Shown: piece after piece, positions 1 through 8,690 of the stretch | Position numbering within the stretch: the stretch's first letter is position 1 | Layout: every line of letters begins with the position of its first letter | Assembly (NCBI GenBank): GCA_943370355.1 | Contig: CALRQP020000003.1 | Location: 1 to 64,000, forward strand | Direction of reading: 5' to 3' | DNA: 64,000 nt | Source of the DNA: JADCGM01 sp943370355 | GTDB lineage: Bacteria > Pseudomonadota > Alphaproteobacteria > Sphingomonadales > Sphingomonadaceae | The notes under the pieces: generated by a model | Told to the model about the DNA's origin: nothing | The model's input: only the letters and a program-made list of their open reading frames with translations | Database searches by the model: none | Position numbers and translations under genes: made by a program

Positions 1-280
1 GCACCGTGCTCGCCGCGTTGAACCGGCTGCCGCCAACGAAAATCTGCTGGGCGAGCGCTGCGCCGGTGAACAGCGCGGTCAGGCCGACGACGGGTAGCGA
101 CAGATAGCCGACGATCAAGAGCTGCTCTAGGAAGCGGCTCGCATAATAAGGCGGTGACACGAGCCGCGCGACCGCCGTGCCGGTAAAGCGCGCCAGCCGG
201 CCGATCGCGGCAAGCGCGGCCACGGTGAAGCTCCCGATCGAGACGAGCAGGGCAAGGATGGGGGCAAAAACGACAGTCAT
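1..280 (-). CDS. mlaE: MlaE-family phospholipid ABC transporter permease (partial, 3' end outside window)
   Basis: The first 93 codons of a permease subunit are visible; the C-terminus lies beyond the window edge. Reading on the minus strand gives an N-terminal hydrophobic segment followed by YYASRFLEQLLIVGYLSLPV and then LTALFTGAALAQQIFVGGS, the conserved hallmark of MlaE/YrbE permeases. These act with an MlaF ATPase and an MlaD substrate-binding protein in the inner membrane to move phospholipids between the outer and inner membranes. The ATG overlaps the alr stop codon as ATGA, so the two genes are translationally coupled. The MlaF and MlaD genes would be expected just outside the window. 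Confidence 0.85.
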   Translation of the reverse strand, partial: MTVVFAPILALLVSIGSFTVAALAAIGRLARFTGTAVARLVSPPYYASRFLEQLLIVGYLSLPVVGLTALFTGAALAQQIFVGGSRFNAASTV

Positions 281-1290
281 TTGTAAACGCGCTGATAGCG
301 GTGCCCCAAGCCGGTCAGCAACTCATATTGCGACAGGCCCGTCGCGGCGCTGGCTGCGGGCAGGTCGAAATCGACCTCGATCCAGTCGCCCTCGGCCACA
401 TCGCCGCCGGTCACGTCGATGGCAGTCAGGTCCATCGACACGCGGCCAAGTACCGCCCGCCCGCCCGCCGTGCCACGTCCGCCTGAGAAGGCCCGGCGAT
501 AGCCGTCGGCATAGCCGAGGTTAAGGATGGCGACGCGCATCGCCCGCTCGGCGACGAAGGTCGCGCCATAGCCGACGCTATCCCCCGCCGCGATGTCGCG
601 CACCTGCACGACTTGCGCTTCGATATGTGCCACCTGCTTGCCCGGCCCCGGCGTGCCGCCATAGAGGCCGATGCCCGGCCGTGTCAGGTCGAAGGCGAAC
701 CCCGCGCCTTGCGTGACGCCGCCCGAATTGGCGAGGCTGCGCCGCTTGGCCGGCGAGTCGAGCGCGGCGAAAGCGTCGCGCTGCCGCGCATTCATCGCAC
801 TGCCCGGCTCCTCGCCGCAGGCGAGGTGACTCATCAGCAGATCGACATTGAGCCCTTCGACCAGCGCGCGATCGGCCGGCGACAGCCCGAGCCGGTTCAT
901 CCCCGTATCGACCATGACATCGCAGACCCGATCGGCGGCGGCCGCACGCCAGAGCGCGACCTGAGCCGACGTATTGAGCACCGGCGCCGCCGAAGTTGCG
1001 AGGGCAAAGTCCAGATCCGCCTCGCGCACCCCATGCAACACATGCAGCGTAAGCCCGTCCGCGAGCGGCAGCAGCTTTGCCGCCTCGGCCCAAGTTGCGA
1101 CAAAGAAATCCCGGCATCCGGCTGCGGCGAGCCGGTCCAGCGCAGCCCGCGCCCCGATGCCGTACCCGTCCGCCTTGATCGCCGCCCCGCAGGCCGCCGG
1201 CCCGGACGCCTTGGCAAACCACCGCCAGTTGGCGGCCAGTGCCTCCAGGTCGATATTCAAACGGAGCGGAGGTGGCGGCGCAGGCGGCAT
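277..1290 (-). CDS. alr: Alanine racemase
   Basis: PLP-dependent racemase converting L-alanine to D-alanine for peptidoglycan. The PLP lysine is K39 in AAIKADGYGIG, and the second catalytic residue, the tyrosine in SVGYGATF, is present in the C-terminal beta domain. The 337-residue product is close to normal family length. I chose the ATG at 1290 because the conserved fold starts a few residues later (PPLRLNIDLEALAANW). A TTG at 1341 with an AGGCGG sequence upstream would add 17 unconserved-looking residues and cannot be excluded. The 3' end overlaps mlaE by ATGA. Together with dnaB about 4 kb upstream on the same strand, this resembles the dnaB-alr-mlaE neighbourhood of sphingomonads, here with other genes between (gene-order statement from general knowledge). 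Confidence 0.92.
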   Translation of the reverse strand: MPPAPPPPLRLNIDLEALAANWRWFAKASGPAACGAAIKADGYGIGARAALDRLAAAGCRDFFVATWAEAAKLLPLADGLTLHVLHGVREADLDFALATSAAPVLNTSAQVALWRAAAADRVCDVMVDTGMNRLGLSPADRALVEGLNVDLLMSHLACGEEPGSAMNARQRDAFAALDSPAKRRSLANSGGVTQGAGFAFDLTRPGIGLYGGTPGPGKQVAHIEAQVVQVRDIAAGDSVGYGATFVAERAMRVAILNLGYADGYRRAFSGGRGTAGGRAVLGRVSMDLTAIDVTGGDVAEGDWIEVDFDLPAASAATGLSQYELLTGLGHRYQRVYK

Positions 1291-1459
1291 CCATAGCGAG
1301 TAGCGTGCGAGGGCAGGCGATGGCAACGTCACGTCGCCCAATCAGCCGCCTCGCGCGAAAGCCGGGCGCGGAGTCATCGCGCACGATGATGTCCGAACCG
1401 GGCGGTCGTGCGCGTCATAGGGATTGGAGTACAAACGCTCCGATCTGGAGGCTATCACC

Positions 1460-1807
1460 ATGCAATATATGATCATGAATTATGTGCCGGCGACCGCCAT
1501 TGCGGATGCAGGGGCGCAGCAAACGGATCCCGATGGACCGGCCTGGGGCGCCTACACAAAGGCGATGATCGACGCCGGGGTGATGCGCAGCGGCAATGCT
1601 TTGAAGGATGCCCATACCGCGACCGTCGTGCGAGTTCGCGATGGCAAGCGCGAGATTCAGGACGGCCCCTATATCGACAGCCGGGAACAACTCGGCGGCT
1701 ATTATGTCATCGAGGCGGCGGACCTCGACGAAGCTCTGGAATGGGCCGCGCGCAATCCTGCGGCATCGAGGGGCGCGGTCGAAGTGCGCCCGATCCTGAC
1801 CTACTGA
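1460..1807 (+). CDS. YCII-related (DGPF) domain protein, partner of ECF42 sigma factor
   Basis: A 115-residue single-domain protein of the YCII/DGPF family. It shows the typical N-terminus (MQYMIMNY) and the diagnostic DGPYIDSREQLGGYYVIEAADLDEALEWA stretch, of which DGPY gives the family its name. Enzymatic activity has not been established for most members. Genes of this family stand next to group-42 ECF sigma factors, and the one here ends only 2 bases before the sigma factor start, which supports co-translation. The ATG at 1460 has a GGAG Shine-Dalgarno at 1447-1450; an upstream in-frame TTG is less likely. Function beyond being the sigma partner is unknown. Confidence 0.85.
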   Translation: MQYMIMNYVPATAIADAGAQQTDPDGPAWGAYTKAMIDAGVMRSGNALKDAHTATVVRVRDGKREIQDGPYIDSREQLGGYYVIEAADLDEALEWAARNPAASRGAVEVRPILTY

Positions 1808-1809
1808 CG

Positions 1810-3042
1810 ATGACCGGCCGGACGGCCGCTGAGCGCGTTGCGCGCGAGTCGTTCGGCCGGCTTGTCGCATTGCTGGCGCGGCGGTCCGGCGACTTGGCCG
1901 GCGCGCAGGATGCGCTGTCGGATGCGCTCATGCTGGCGCTGGCACGTTGGCCGAGCGAAGGCACGCCGCGCAACCCCGAAGCATGGCTGTTGACCGTCGC
2001 GCGCCGCAAGCAAATCGACGTTGCGCGGCGTGGTGCGTTGGCCGATCAAGCGCAGGCGGAATTGGCGCGGGCGCAGGAGGAGCTGCAAGCGATCTCCGCC
2101 ACGCAGGCCCCGTTTGAGGATCAGCGTATGGCGCTGATGCTCGCCTGCGCGCACCCGGCCATCGACGTTCACGCCCGCACACCGATGATGCTGCAGGTTG
2201 TGCTTGGCCTGACGGCGGAGCGCATTGCGTCCGTATTCCTTGTGTCTCCCGCCACGATGACGAAGCGGCTGGTCCGGGCCAAGGCGAAGCTGGTGGGGAG
2301 CGGCATCGGGTTTGAACTGCCGGGACCGGATCAGATGGGCGCGCGGATCGAACCGCTGCTCGATGCAATCTACGCCGCCTTCACGCTCGGATGGTCGATG
2401 GACGTCGATGGGGGGAACGCAGCAGGCGGCTTGGAGGAAGAGGCGATCTGGCTCGCCCGCATCCTTGCCGATCATGTGCCACAAAACGCCGAAGCGCTCG
2501 GCCTGCTGGCTTTGATGCTGTTCAGTCATGCCCGCCGGGCCGCGCGGCGCGTCGGCGATACCGGTGCCTTCGTGCCCTTGAGCGAACAGGATTGCGGGCT
2601 CTGGTCGATGCCTATGATCGATGAGGCGGAGGCGCTTCTGCGCCGAGCGGGCGCACTGGGCCGCCCCGGGCGCTTCCAGATCGAGGCTGCGATCCAGGCC
2701 GTACATGTCGATCGCCGTCGCTCGGGTCGCACCGAGTGGGCGGTACTCGCCGACCTGTACGAGTCGCTTGTATCGTTCACGCCCACCCTCGGTGCGCGCA
2801 TTGCGCAGGCTGCGGCATTGACCGAAGCGGACCGCTCCGACGCTGCTCTGTCGATCCTCGATGCGCTCGTTCCGTATCAGGTTGCCAGCCATCAGCCCTA
2901 TTGGGCGACCCGCGGTGCCACGCTCGCGCGTCTTGGACGCACGAACGAGGCGGCCGAGGCCTATTATCGCGCGGTTGGACTCACCGAAGCCCCCGGCGTG
3001 CGGGCATATTTGCTGGCAAAGCATGCCGCACTCGACGGTTGA
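1810..3042 (+). CDS. ECF-type RNA polymerase sigma factor with C-terminal helical extension (ECF42 group)
   Basis: 410-residue sigma factor. Residues about 1-75 carry sigma region 2 (ALSDALMLALARWPSEG, NPEAWLLTVARRKQIDVARR). Residues about 120-165 carry region 4 (LQVVLGLTAERIASVFLVSP, then TMTKRLVRAKAKL). A helical, TPR-like extension of about 230 residues follows. This architecture plus an adjacent YCII protein defines ECF42, a group without a classical anti-sigma factor, in which the C-terminal extension is thought to control activity. No anti-sigma gene is present here, in agreement. The ATG at 1810 lies just after the partner gene; a longer frame upstream overlaps that gene and is not needed. 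The GST-like gene downstream may belong to the same unit. Confidence 0.88.
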   Translation: MTGRTAAERVARESFGRLVALLARRSGDLAGAQDALSDALMLALARWPSEGTPRNPEAWLLTVARRKQIDVARRGALADQAQAELARAQEELQAISATQAPFEDQRMALMLACAHPAIDVHARTPMMLQVVLGLTAERIASVFLVSPATMTKRLVRAKAKLVGSGIGFELPGPDQMGARIEPLLDAIYAAFTLGWSMDVDGGNAAGGLEEEAIWLARILADHVPQNAEALGLLALMLFSHARRAARRVGDTGAFVPLSEQDCGLWSMPMIDEAEALLRRAGALGRPGRFQIEAAIQAVHVDRRRSGRTEWAVLADLYESLVSFTPTLGARIAQAAALTEADRSDAALSILDALVPYQVASHQPYWATRGATLARLGRTNEAAEAYYRAVGLTEAPGVRAYLLAKHAALDG

Positions 3043-3109
3043 CTTCCAAGGCCGTCCGTTTCGATGACCGTCGTTCGTTATGCATGTGAACCCCAAGCAG
3101 GAGCCACGC

Positions 3110-3736
3110 ATGAGCGACATCGAAATCCTTGGTCTGCCGCAGAGCAACTTCGTCTGGTCCACGCGGATCGCGCTTGCGGAGAAGTGCGTGGCGCATGTCT
3201 CGATCAGTGCGCCGCCGCACAGTCCGGAGATTCTGGCGATCCGTCCTCTCGGCAAAATTCCGGCGATGCGGCACGGCGACGTCAGGCTGGGGGAATCGCG
3301 CGCAATTATAGACTATATCGACCGGGTGTTTCCCGAGCCCGCGCTGATGCCATCCGATCCTGCAAAGGCGGCTGTGGTCGACATGTGGAATGCGATCATC
3401 ACCTCGACGATGGAACCGCCGCTGATCCGTCAATATCTGTTCGCCTATATGATCCCCGGCACCGAGGATGGCAGCCCCGACCGCGTTCGTATCGAAGCAT
3501 CGCTGCCGCAACTCGACACCTATCTCGATCTGCTCCAGAGCGTAGTCGAGGCCGGAACCATTGGCGGCGACAGGTTCACCCGCGTCGATGTATATCTGAT
3601 CCCAATTCTCTTCTACCTCCGCAACACGCCCGAGGGTGGTGCTGGCCTGTCCGCGCGGCCCGCGCTGGCCGCCTATCTCGACGAACGCCTGACGCGCTCC
3701 ACCGTCGCATCGACGATGCCGCCGCCGTTGCCGTAA
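3110..3736 (+). CDS. Glutathione S-transferase family protein
   Basis: 208-residue protein with an N-terminal thioredoxin-like GST domain (residues 1-80: MSDIEILGLPQSNFVWSTRI, then the conserved KIPAMRHGDVRLGESRAIIDYI, in which the IP and ESRAI positions bind glutathione) and an all-helical C-terminal domain. A serine near SNF rather than a cysteine is the likely thiolate-stabilising residue. The ATG at 3110 has an AGGAG Shine-Dalgarno at 3098-3102, so an upstream ATG at 3080 is rejected. It lies 67 bases after the sigma factor gene on the same strand and could be its target or operon partner; substrate unknown. Confidence 0.82.
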   Translation: MSDIEILGLPQSNFVWSTRIALAEKCVAHVSISAPPHSPEILAIRPLGKIPAMRHGDVRLGESRAIIDYIDRVFPEPALMPSDPAKAAVVDMWNAIITSTMEPPLIRQYLFAYMIPGTEDGSPDRVRIEASLPQLDTYLDLLQSVVEAGTIGGDRFTRVDVYLIPILFYLRNTPEGGAGLSARPALAAYLDERLTRSTVASTMPPPLP

Positions 3737-3835
3737 GGCGCTTCGGAGCGAGGCAAGGCGCTGGATGGGCGCCGAGCCCGATGCCGTTGCAGGCAAGCGC
3801 CCATTGGCAGCAGGTGCGACCTTGCCCGACCCCGC

Positions 3836-5248
3836 CTACTTCTGGTCCGCATAAGCCTTCACGAGATCATACAGAAAATCTCGGGACACATAGGCCGAGC
3901 GCACGGCGTGCCGTTCGTTCAGGCCGTGCGCGCCATTGCCGTCCGGATCGCCCCAGGGGCCCGGGATGCCGTAGGTCGGAATGCCGATCGGCGCGAGGTA
4001 GGTCGCGTCGGTCGCGCCCGTCGACATGCTCGGCAGGAAGGGGACGCCCGGGAAATAGCGGGCCACCAGCCGCTCGGCCGGGCCGACGACCTTCGGGTCG
4101 AGCGGCGGCGGCACGGCGATCGGGCGCAAGCGGCCGACCATCGTCACGCTGAGCTTCGGGTCGCCGATCGCCTGAACCAGCGCCGCCCGCGTCGTGTCGG
4201 CATCCTCGCCGGGCACGATCCGGCAATTGACCGTCGCCTTCGCGCGTTGCGGCAGGGCATTCGGCGCATGCCCGCCCTCGAGCATCGTCGCCACGCAGGT
4301 GGTCCGTAGCATCGAGTTATAGGTCCGGTCAGTCGAGACGATCGCTTCGGCGGCCTTGTCGGCCGGGTCCGCAGCGAGGCGCGCCATCGCCGCACCGATC
4401 GCGTCGCCGCGCGACGGGCCGGCCTTGGCGAAGAAGGCCCGCGTCGTGTCGTTGAACCGGACGGGAAATTTATATGCACGCACGCGGATCAGCGCGTCCG
4501 ACAGTTGGTAGATCGCATTGTCGTCGATCGGGATCGAGCTGTGCCCGCCCGCGTTGGTCGCTTGTAATTCGAAGCTCCGGTTCGACTTTTCGCCGATCTG
4601 CATGGTCTGGTTCAACAGCTTGCCATGCCCATCGCTGTCGCCGCCGCCGCCCTCGTTGAGGGCGAAGGCCGCCGAGATCAGCTCGGGCTTGTGCTCGGCG
4701 AGCCACTGCGCGCCATTCATGCGGCCGCCCGACTCCTCGCCGCAGGTCAGCGCCAGCTTGATCGTGCGCTTCGGCCGGTAGCCTTCGGTCCTGTAGCGGA
4801 TCAACGTGTCGATCCAGATCGCATCGAGCACCTTCATGTCCGAGGTGCCGCGCCCGTAGAAATAGCCGCCTTCCTCGATGAATTTGAACGGGTCGCGCTG
4901 CCAGTCTTCGCGACGGGCGTTCACCACGTCGATATGTCCGAGCAGCAGCATCGGCTTGGCGGTTCGCGACGAGCCGGGCATCACGACGACCAGACCGCCG
5001 TCGAGCGGCAGTTTCTCGTCCTTGAACAGGGTGAGCTGCGACTCCGCAAAACCTGCCGCCCGGAATCGGGTCGCGATCTTTTCGGCCAGCGCAGTGCAGC
5101 TTCCGGTCGCAACCGACGTGTCGGTCTCGACCAGCTCCCGGTAGAGCTCGCGGAACGCCAGCTGATCCTTGCGCGGTGCCGGCTCGTCGGCACGGGCAAG
5201 ACTGGGCACCAGCGCGAGCGCGACAATAATCGCGAGCGTCGTCTTCAT
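3836..5248 (-). CDS. Secreted M20-family metallopeptidase / zinc carboxypeptidase-like amidohydrolase
   Basis: 470 residues with a Sec signal peptide at the N-terminus (MKTTLAIIVALALVPSLARA), so probably periplasmic. Metal-site motifs of clan MH are in order: LLLGHIDVV (His ligand plus Asp), GRGTSDMK (bridging Asp), CGEESGG (catalytic Glu and ligand Glu), a dimerisation-domain motif NAGGHSSIP, and a C-terminal GATDATYL followed by a late His ligand region (NGAHGLNERH). This fits M20 peptidases that cleave dipeptides or N-acyl amino acids; the exact substrate cannot be read from sequence. The ATG at 5248 is preceded by a strong GGGGGAG Shine-Dalgarno. An extended start at 5272 is unlikely because it would bury the signal peptide. 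Confidence 0.88.
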   Translation of the reverse strand: MKTTLAIIVALALVPSLARADEPAPRKDQLAFRELYRELVETDTSVATGSCTALAEKIATRFRAAGFAESQLTLFKDEKLPLDGGLVVVMPGSSRTAKPMLLLGHIDVVNARREDWQRDPFKFIEEGGYFYGRGTSDMKVLDAIWIDTLIRYRTEGYRPKRTIKLALTCGEESGGRMNGAQWLAEHKPELISAAFALNEGGGGDSDGHGKLLNQTMQIGEKSNRSFELQATNAGGHSSIPIDDNAIYQLSDALIRVRAYKFPVRFNDTTRAFFAKAGPSRGDAIGAAMARLAADPADKAAEAIVSTDRTYNSMLRTTCVATMLEGGHAPNALPQRAKATVNCRIVPGEDADTTRAALVQAIGDPKLSVTMVGRLRPIAVPPPLDPKVVGPAERLVARYFPGVPFLPSMSTGATDATYLAPIGIPTYGIPGPWGDPDGNGAHGLNERHAVRSAYVSRDFLYDLVKAYADQK

Positions 5249-5287
5249 CGTCGAATACTCCCCCACCGGCACCGAACGAACTGATAT

Positions 5288-6757
5288 TTATTCGTAGCGC
5301 TCCGGAATCCCGCCCTCATTCGCGCGGTCGCTGAACTTGGTCGTCTGCTTGTGGAATGCCAGCTCGACGATGCCGGTCGCACCGTGCCGCTGCTTCGCGA
5401 CGATGACTTCGGCCATGCCTTCGATGCGGTGCGCCTTTTCCAGCCATTGCTGGAATTTCTCGCTGCCGTCCTCGGGCTTTTTCGAGGCGTGGTAATATTC
5501 CTCGCGGTACACGAACATCACGATGTCGGAGTCCTGCTCGATCGTGCCGGATTCGCGAAGGTCGGAGAGCAGCGGCCGTTTGTCCTCGCGCTGCTCGACG
5601 GCGCGGCTCAGCTGCGACAGCGCCAGCACCGGCACGTTGAGTTCCTTGGCGAGCGTCTTCAGGCCTCGGGTGATTTCCGAGATTTCCTGCACGCGGTTTT
5701 CGGCGGCATTCTTCGCAGTGCCCTGCAGCAGCTGGAGATAGTCGACGACGATCAGACCGATACCGCGCTGCCGCTTCAGGCGGCGTGCGCGGGTGCGTAG
5801 AGCTGCGATGCTGAGACCGGGCGTGTCGTCGATGTAGAGCGGCAGGTCCTGCAGGTCGGCGGCGGCGCGCGCGAGGCGGCGGAACTCCTCCTGGCTGATC
5901 TTGCCCATGCGGAGCGACTCGGAACTGATGCCCGACTGCTCGGCGAGGATACGCGTCGCCAGCTGGTCTGCCGACATTTCGAGGCTGAAGAAGGCGACGC
6001 CCGCGCCGGCGCTCTCGGTCGCCGCGGTGCCGAAATCCTTGTCCTTCATGAGCCGCTGCGCTGCCGAGAAGGCGATGTTGGTAGCGAGCGCCGTCTTGCC
6101 CATCGCCGGACGTCCGGCAAGGATGACAAGGTCGGACCGGTGCAGGCCGCCGAGCTTGGCGTTGAGGCCGTCAAGACCGGTGGTAATGCCCGACAGATGC
6201 CCGCCCGATTTCAGCGCGCGCTCCGCCATCTGCACCGCCAGTGTCGCCGACTGGTGGAAATTCTTGACCGAGCCCGACACCTCGCCCTGTTCGGCGACCT
6301 TGTAGAGCGCCATTTCGGCGGCCTGCACCTGCGCCTGCGGGTCGATGTCGTCCGACGTATCGAGCGCCGCCGTGACGAGGTCGCGGCCGACCGTGATCAG
6401 TTCGCGCAGCAGCGCGAGGTCATAGATCTGCTGCGCGAAGTCGCCTGCCGCGAGCAGCGCTGCGGAATTTTGCGTGAGGTCGGCGAGATAGGCAGCGCTG
6501 TCGCTCTCGAACAGCGGCCGCATCGTCACCGGGTTGGCGACCATGTTGCGGTCGACGAGCTTCAGCACCTGCTCATAGATTCGCGCGTGCAGCGGTTCGA
6601 AGAAATGTTCGGGGCGCAGCTTCAGCTGCACATCCTCGGCCAGCCGGTTGTCGATCATCAGCGCGCCGAGCAGCGCCGCCTCTGCCTCGATGTTCTGCGG
6701 CAGCACGGTTGGGTCAGCAGGAGGCGATTCGACAGCGCGAAGGGGGATGGTGGCCAT
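5288..6757 (-). CDS. dnaB: Replicative DNA helicase DnaB
   Basis: Hexameric 5'-3' helicase of the replication fork. From 6757 the protein has 489 residues. The N-terminal DnaG-interacting domain starts at PQNIEAEAALLGALMIDN. The RecA-like C-terminal domain carries Walker A GRPAMGKTAL, Walker B-type GLIVVDYLQLL, and the arginine-rich LSQLSRAVEQREDKRPLLSDLRESG with EQDSDIVMFVYR. No intein or insertion is visible. An ATG at 6772 (MRQAS extension) is an alternative start; the reading frame stays open much further upstream, but that part does not resemble DnaB. A perfect DnaA box lies about 65 bases upstream of the start (see separate entry). Divergent from msrB. Confidence 0.95.
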   Translation of the reverse strand: MATIPLRAVESPPADPTVLPQNIEAEAALLGALMIDNRLAEDVQLKLRPEHFFEPLHARIYEQVLKLVDRNMVANPVTMRPLFESDSAAYLADLTQNSAALLAAGDFAQQIYDLALLRELITVGRDLVTAALDTSDDIDPQAQVQAAEMALYKVAEQGEVSGSVKNFHQSATLAVQMAERALKSGGHLSGITTGLDGLNAKLGGLHRSDLVILAGRPAMGKTALATNIAFSAAQRLMKDKDFGTAATESAGAGVAFFSLEMSADQLATRILAEQSGISSESLRMGKISQEEFRRLARAAADLQDLPLYIDDTPGLSIAALRTRARRLKRQRGIGLIVVDYLQLLQGTAKNAAENRVQEISEITRGLKTLAKELNVPVLALSQLSRAVEQREDKRPLLSDLRESGTIEQDSDIVMFVYREEYYHASKKPEDGSEKFQQWLEKAHRIEGMAEVIVAKQRHGATGIVELAFHKQTTKFSDRANEGGIPERYE

Positions 6758-6822
6758 GCTGGCTTGTCTCATTTTGCGCCCCGCCGGTCGAGCGGCGCGC
6801 GTGATTTCGCGGTGGGCCGAAC

Positions 6823-6831
6823 TGTGGATAA
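6823..6831. promoter_or_regulatory. Perfect DnaA box between dnaB and msrB
   Basis: The 9-mer TGTGGATAA on the plus strand is the exact complement of the consensus DnaA box TTATCCACA. It lies in the 127-base region between the divergent dnaB and msrB starts, about 65 bases upstream of dnaB, where it could control dnaB transcription. Only one perfect box is seen, so this is a regulatory site candidate and not an origin. Confidence 0.5.
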
Positions 6832-6905
6832 GCCGGGTATGCTTTGGGAGTAACCTTTTTGCCCGGCCGAGCGTATCTAGGGGCATGGACCACAGGATCA
6901 CCAAC

Positions 6906-7376
6906 ATGACCAAGCGTACATTCCTCGGCTCGCTGGCGGCTGCCGTCGGCGCCGGCGGCGCGGCGAAGGCCGCAGCGCCCGTCGAGCGATTCACCGTTCA
7001 GTACAGCGAAGCCGAATGGAAAAAGCGGCTGACGCCCGCCCAGTTCTACATTCTGCGCGAACATGGTACCGAACGCGCCGGCACCAGCCCGCTCAACCGT
7101 GAGCATCGCAAGGGCACCTTCTTCTGCGCCGGTTGCGCGCTGCCGCTGTTCTCCTCGGCCGCGAAGTTCGACAGCGGCACCGGCTGGCCGAGCTTCTTCG
7201 AACCGCTGAAGGGCGCGGTCGGCACCACCGTCGACAAGAGCTTCTTCATGACGCGCACCGAGGTGCACTGCCACCGCTGCGGCGGCCATCTCGGCCATGT
7301 GTTTGACGACGGCCCCGCGCCGACCGGTCTGCGCTATTGCATGAACGGCGACGCGATGACCTTCAAACCCGCCTGA
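6906..7376 (+). CDS. msrB: Peptide-methionine (R)-S-oxide reductase MsrB, exported form
   Basis: Reduces the R-epimer of methionine sulfoxide in damaged proteins. In the 156-residue product the structural zinc site is made by two Cys pairs (FCAGC and HCHRC). The substrate-binding FDSGTGWPSF is intact, and the catalytic cysteine is C145 in RYCMNGDAM. The first 25 residues (MTKRTFLGSLAAAVGAGGAA) look like an export signal with a KR-x-F-L motif, a near match to the twin-arginine motif, so the enzyme probably acts in the periplasm. Starts at 6885 (extra 7 residues) and 6906 are both possible. Divergent from dnaB; no MsrA gene nearby. Confidence 0.9.
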   Translation: MTKRTFLGSLAAAVGAGGAAKAAAPVERFTVQYSEAEWKKRLTPAQFYILREHGTERAGTSPLNREHRKGTFFCAGCALPLFSSAAKFDSGTGWPSFFEPLKGAVGTTVDKSFFMTRTEVHCHRCGGHLGHVFDDGPAPTGLRYCMNGDAMTFKPA

Positions 7377-7455
7377 CGACAGCAAACGTCGGCCTTCGCC
7401 GCCGTTAACTCCCTTGCAACCCGCGTTGGGTAACCATCGCGTCAGGGAGAGTGCG

Positions 7456-8640
7456 ATGGCCGACTTTGACGAAGGCGATTCCGCCGAACCGGAGTTCGAA
7501 GCGCCGCCGGTGTTCACAGACGCCGACGAGCGGCGGATGCATGTTCGCGCCTATAATTATTGGTCGTCGCTGCTGAACGGCCGCGCCTTTCCGAGCGTCG
7601 CCGACCTGCACCCGGCCAGCCTAGACGACTTCGGTCCGCACAGCGTGCTGCTCGACTTCACCGCCGACCGCGAACAGCCGCGGCTGCGGTTCGTCGGCCG
7701 GCATCTGCGCGAAGAGTGCGGGCTGGAGGGCAGCGATGTCGCGCTCGACGAAGTTCCGTCGCGCTCCCTGATTTCGCGGCTGACCGATCATTTCCTCGAA
7801 ATCCTCGCCAACCGCGCGCCGGTCGGCTTCGAGGCGGAGTTCGTGTCGCAGCGCGGCGCGCAGACGCTCTATCGCGGCATCCTGATGCCGCTGTCCTCGG
7901 ACGGCGGCGAGATCGATTACATCTACGGCGTGATCAACTGGAAGGAATTGGCGAGCGTCGACCTGACTGCCGCGATTGCGCGCGAGCTTGCCCAAGTCGA
8001 ACTGCCACCGCCCGTCGAAACCGAAGTCAGCCGCCGTATCGCCTCGGCACAGGCGGCCGCCGGCCTGTTCGAGCAGCATGATGGCCGGTCGCGGGCTGCG
8101 CTGTACCGTGCGCTGTCCGAATCCTACGAAGCGCATCTTGCGGCGGTGGCGGATCCCGATGGATTCGCCTGGCTGCTCGCAGCGGCTGGGCTCAAGTCCC
8201 AGGCGCGTGCGCCGCTGACGGCGGTGGTGAAGCTTGTGTTCGGTGCTGGGCTCGACAAGGCGCGGGCGACCGAATTTGCAGCGGCGCTCTCAGTCGCCCA
8301 CCGCGCCGGTGTGCGCTCGGGCGGGTTCGAGACCTTCATCGACGCCGCAGGCGGGCTCAAGACGCTGGTTGCTGCCGAGCGGCTCGCCCGTCGCAACGCA
8401 ACTGGCCGTCCGGCCTCCGACGCAACCTCGGGCGTCCGCGAACGGCTACGCGCCGCACCCGTCGTGGCGCATCTGGCGATTCCCGCCGACAATAGCGAAT
8501 TCGTCCTTTTGGTGGCCCGTCGCGAGCCAAATGGCACGCTCGCGGTGCTGGAATCGGTGCCCGATGGCGAGAAATTGCTCGATTCCGCGCTCAGGAAGCT
8601 CGGATCGGCCCCTTGCCCGGGATTGAGCCAAGCCGCATAA
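7456..8640 (+). CDS. PAS-domain (PAS_5-like) protein of unknown signalling role
   Basis: 394 residues. Residues about 25-155 resemble the PAS_5 type sensor domain seen widely in alphaproteobacteria: YNYWSSLLNGRAFPSVADLHP, then LRFVGRHLREECG, and YIYGVINWKEL at the end. The remaining 240 residues are mostly helical, Ala-rich and without a kinase, GGDEF, EAL or HTH motif that I recognise. There are no membrane segments or signal peptide, so it is probably a cytoplasmic sensor or adaptor. ATG at 7456 is preceded by AGGGAGA. It stands alone before the glutamate dehydrogenase gene with a 50-base gap. Confidence 0.7.
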   Translation: MADFDEGDSAEPEFEAPPVFTDADERRMHVRAYNYWSSLLNGRAFPSVADLHPASLDDFGPHSVLLDFTADREQPRLRFVGRHLREECGLEGSDVALDEVPSRSLISRLTDHFLEILANRAPVGFEAEFVSQRGAQTLYRGILMPLSSDGGEIDYIYGVINWKELASVDLTAAIARELAQVELPPPVETEVSRRIASAQAAAGLFEQHDGRSRAALYRALSESYEAHLAAVADPDGFAWLLAAAGLKSQARAPLTAVVKLVFGAGLDKARATEFAAALSVAHRAGVRSGGFETFIDAAGGLKTLVAAERLARRNATGRPASDATSGVRERLRAAPVVAHLAIPADNSEFVLLVARREPNGTLAVLESVPDGEKLLDSALRKLGSAPCPGLSQAA

Positions 8641-8690
8641 GCCGCGCCAGTTCGGCCCTCTGATGGGGGCGTTGTCGAAAGGTGGTGCGC

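Noticed and set aside
6823..6831. Replication origin
   Set aside because: Only one DnaA box, and no neighbouring origin-type AT-rich unwinding region or origin-associated genes besides dnaB.
6758..6994. N-terminal extension of DnaB
   Set aside because: The additional residues do not resemble DnaB, and the region contains the DnaA box and the msrB promoter region.
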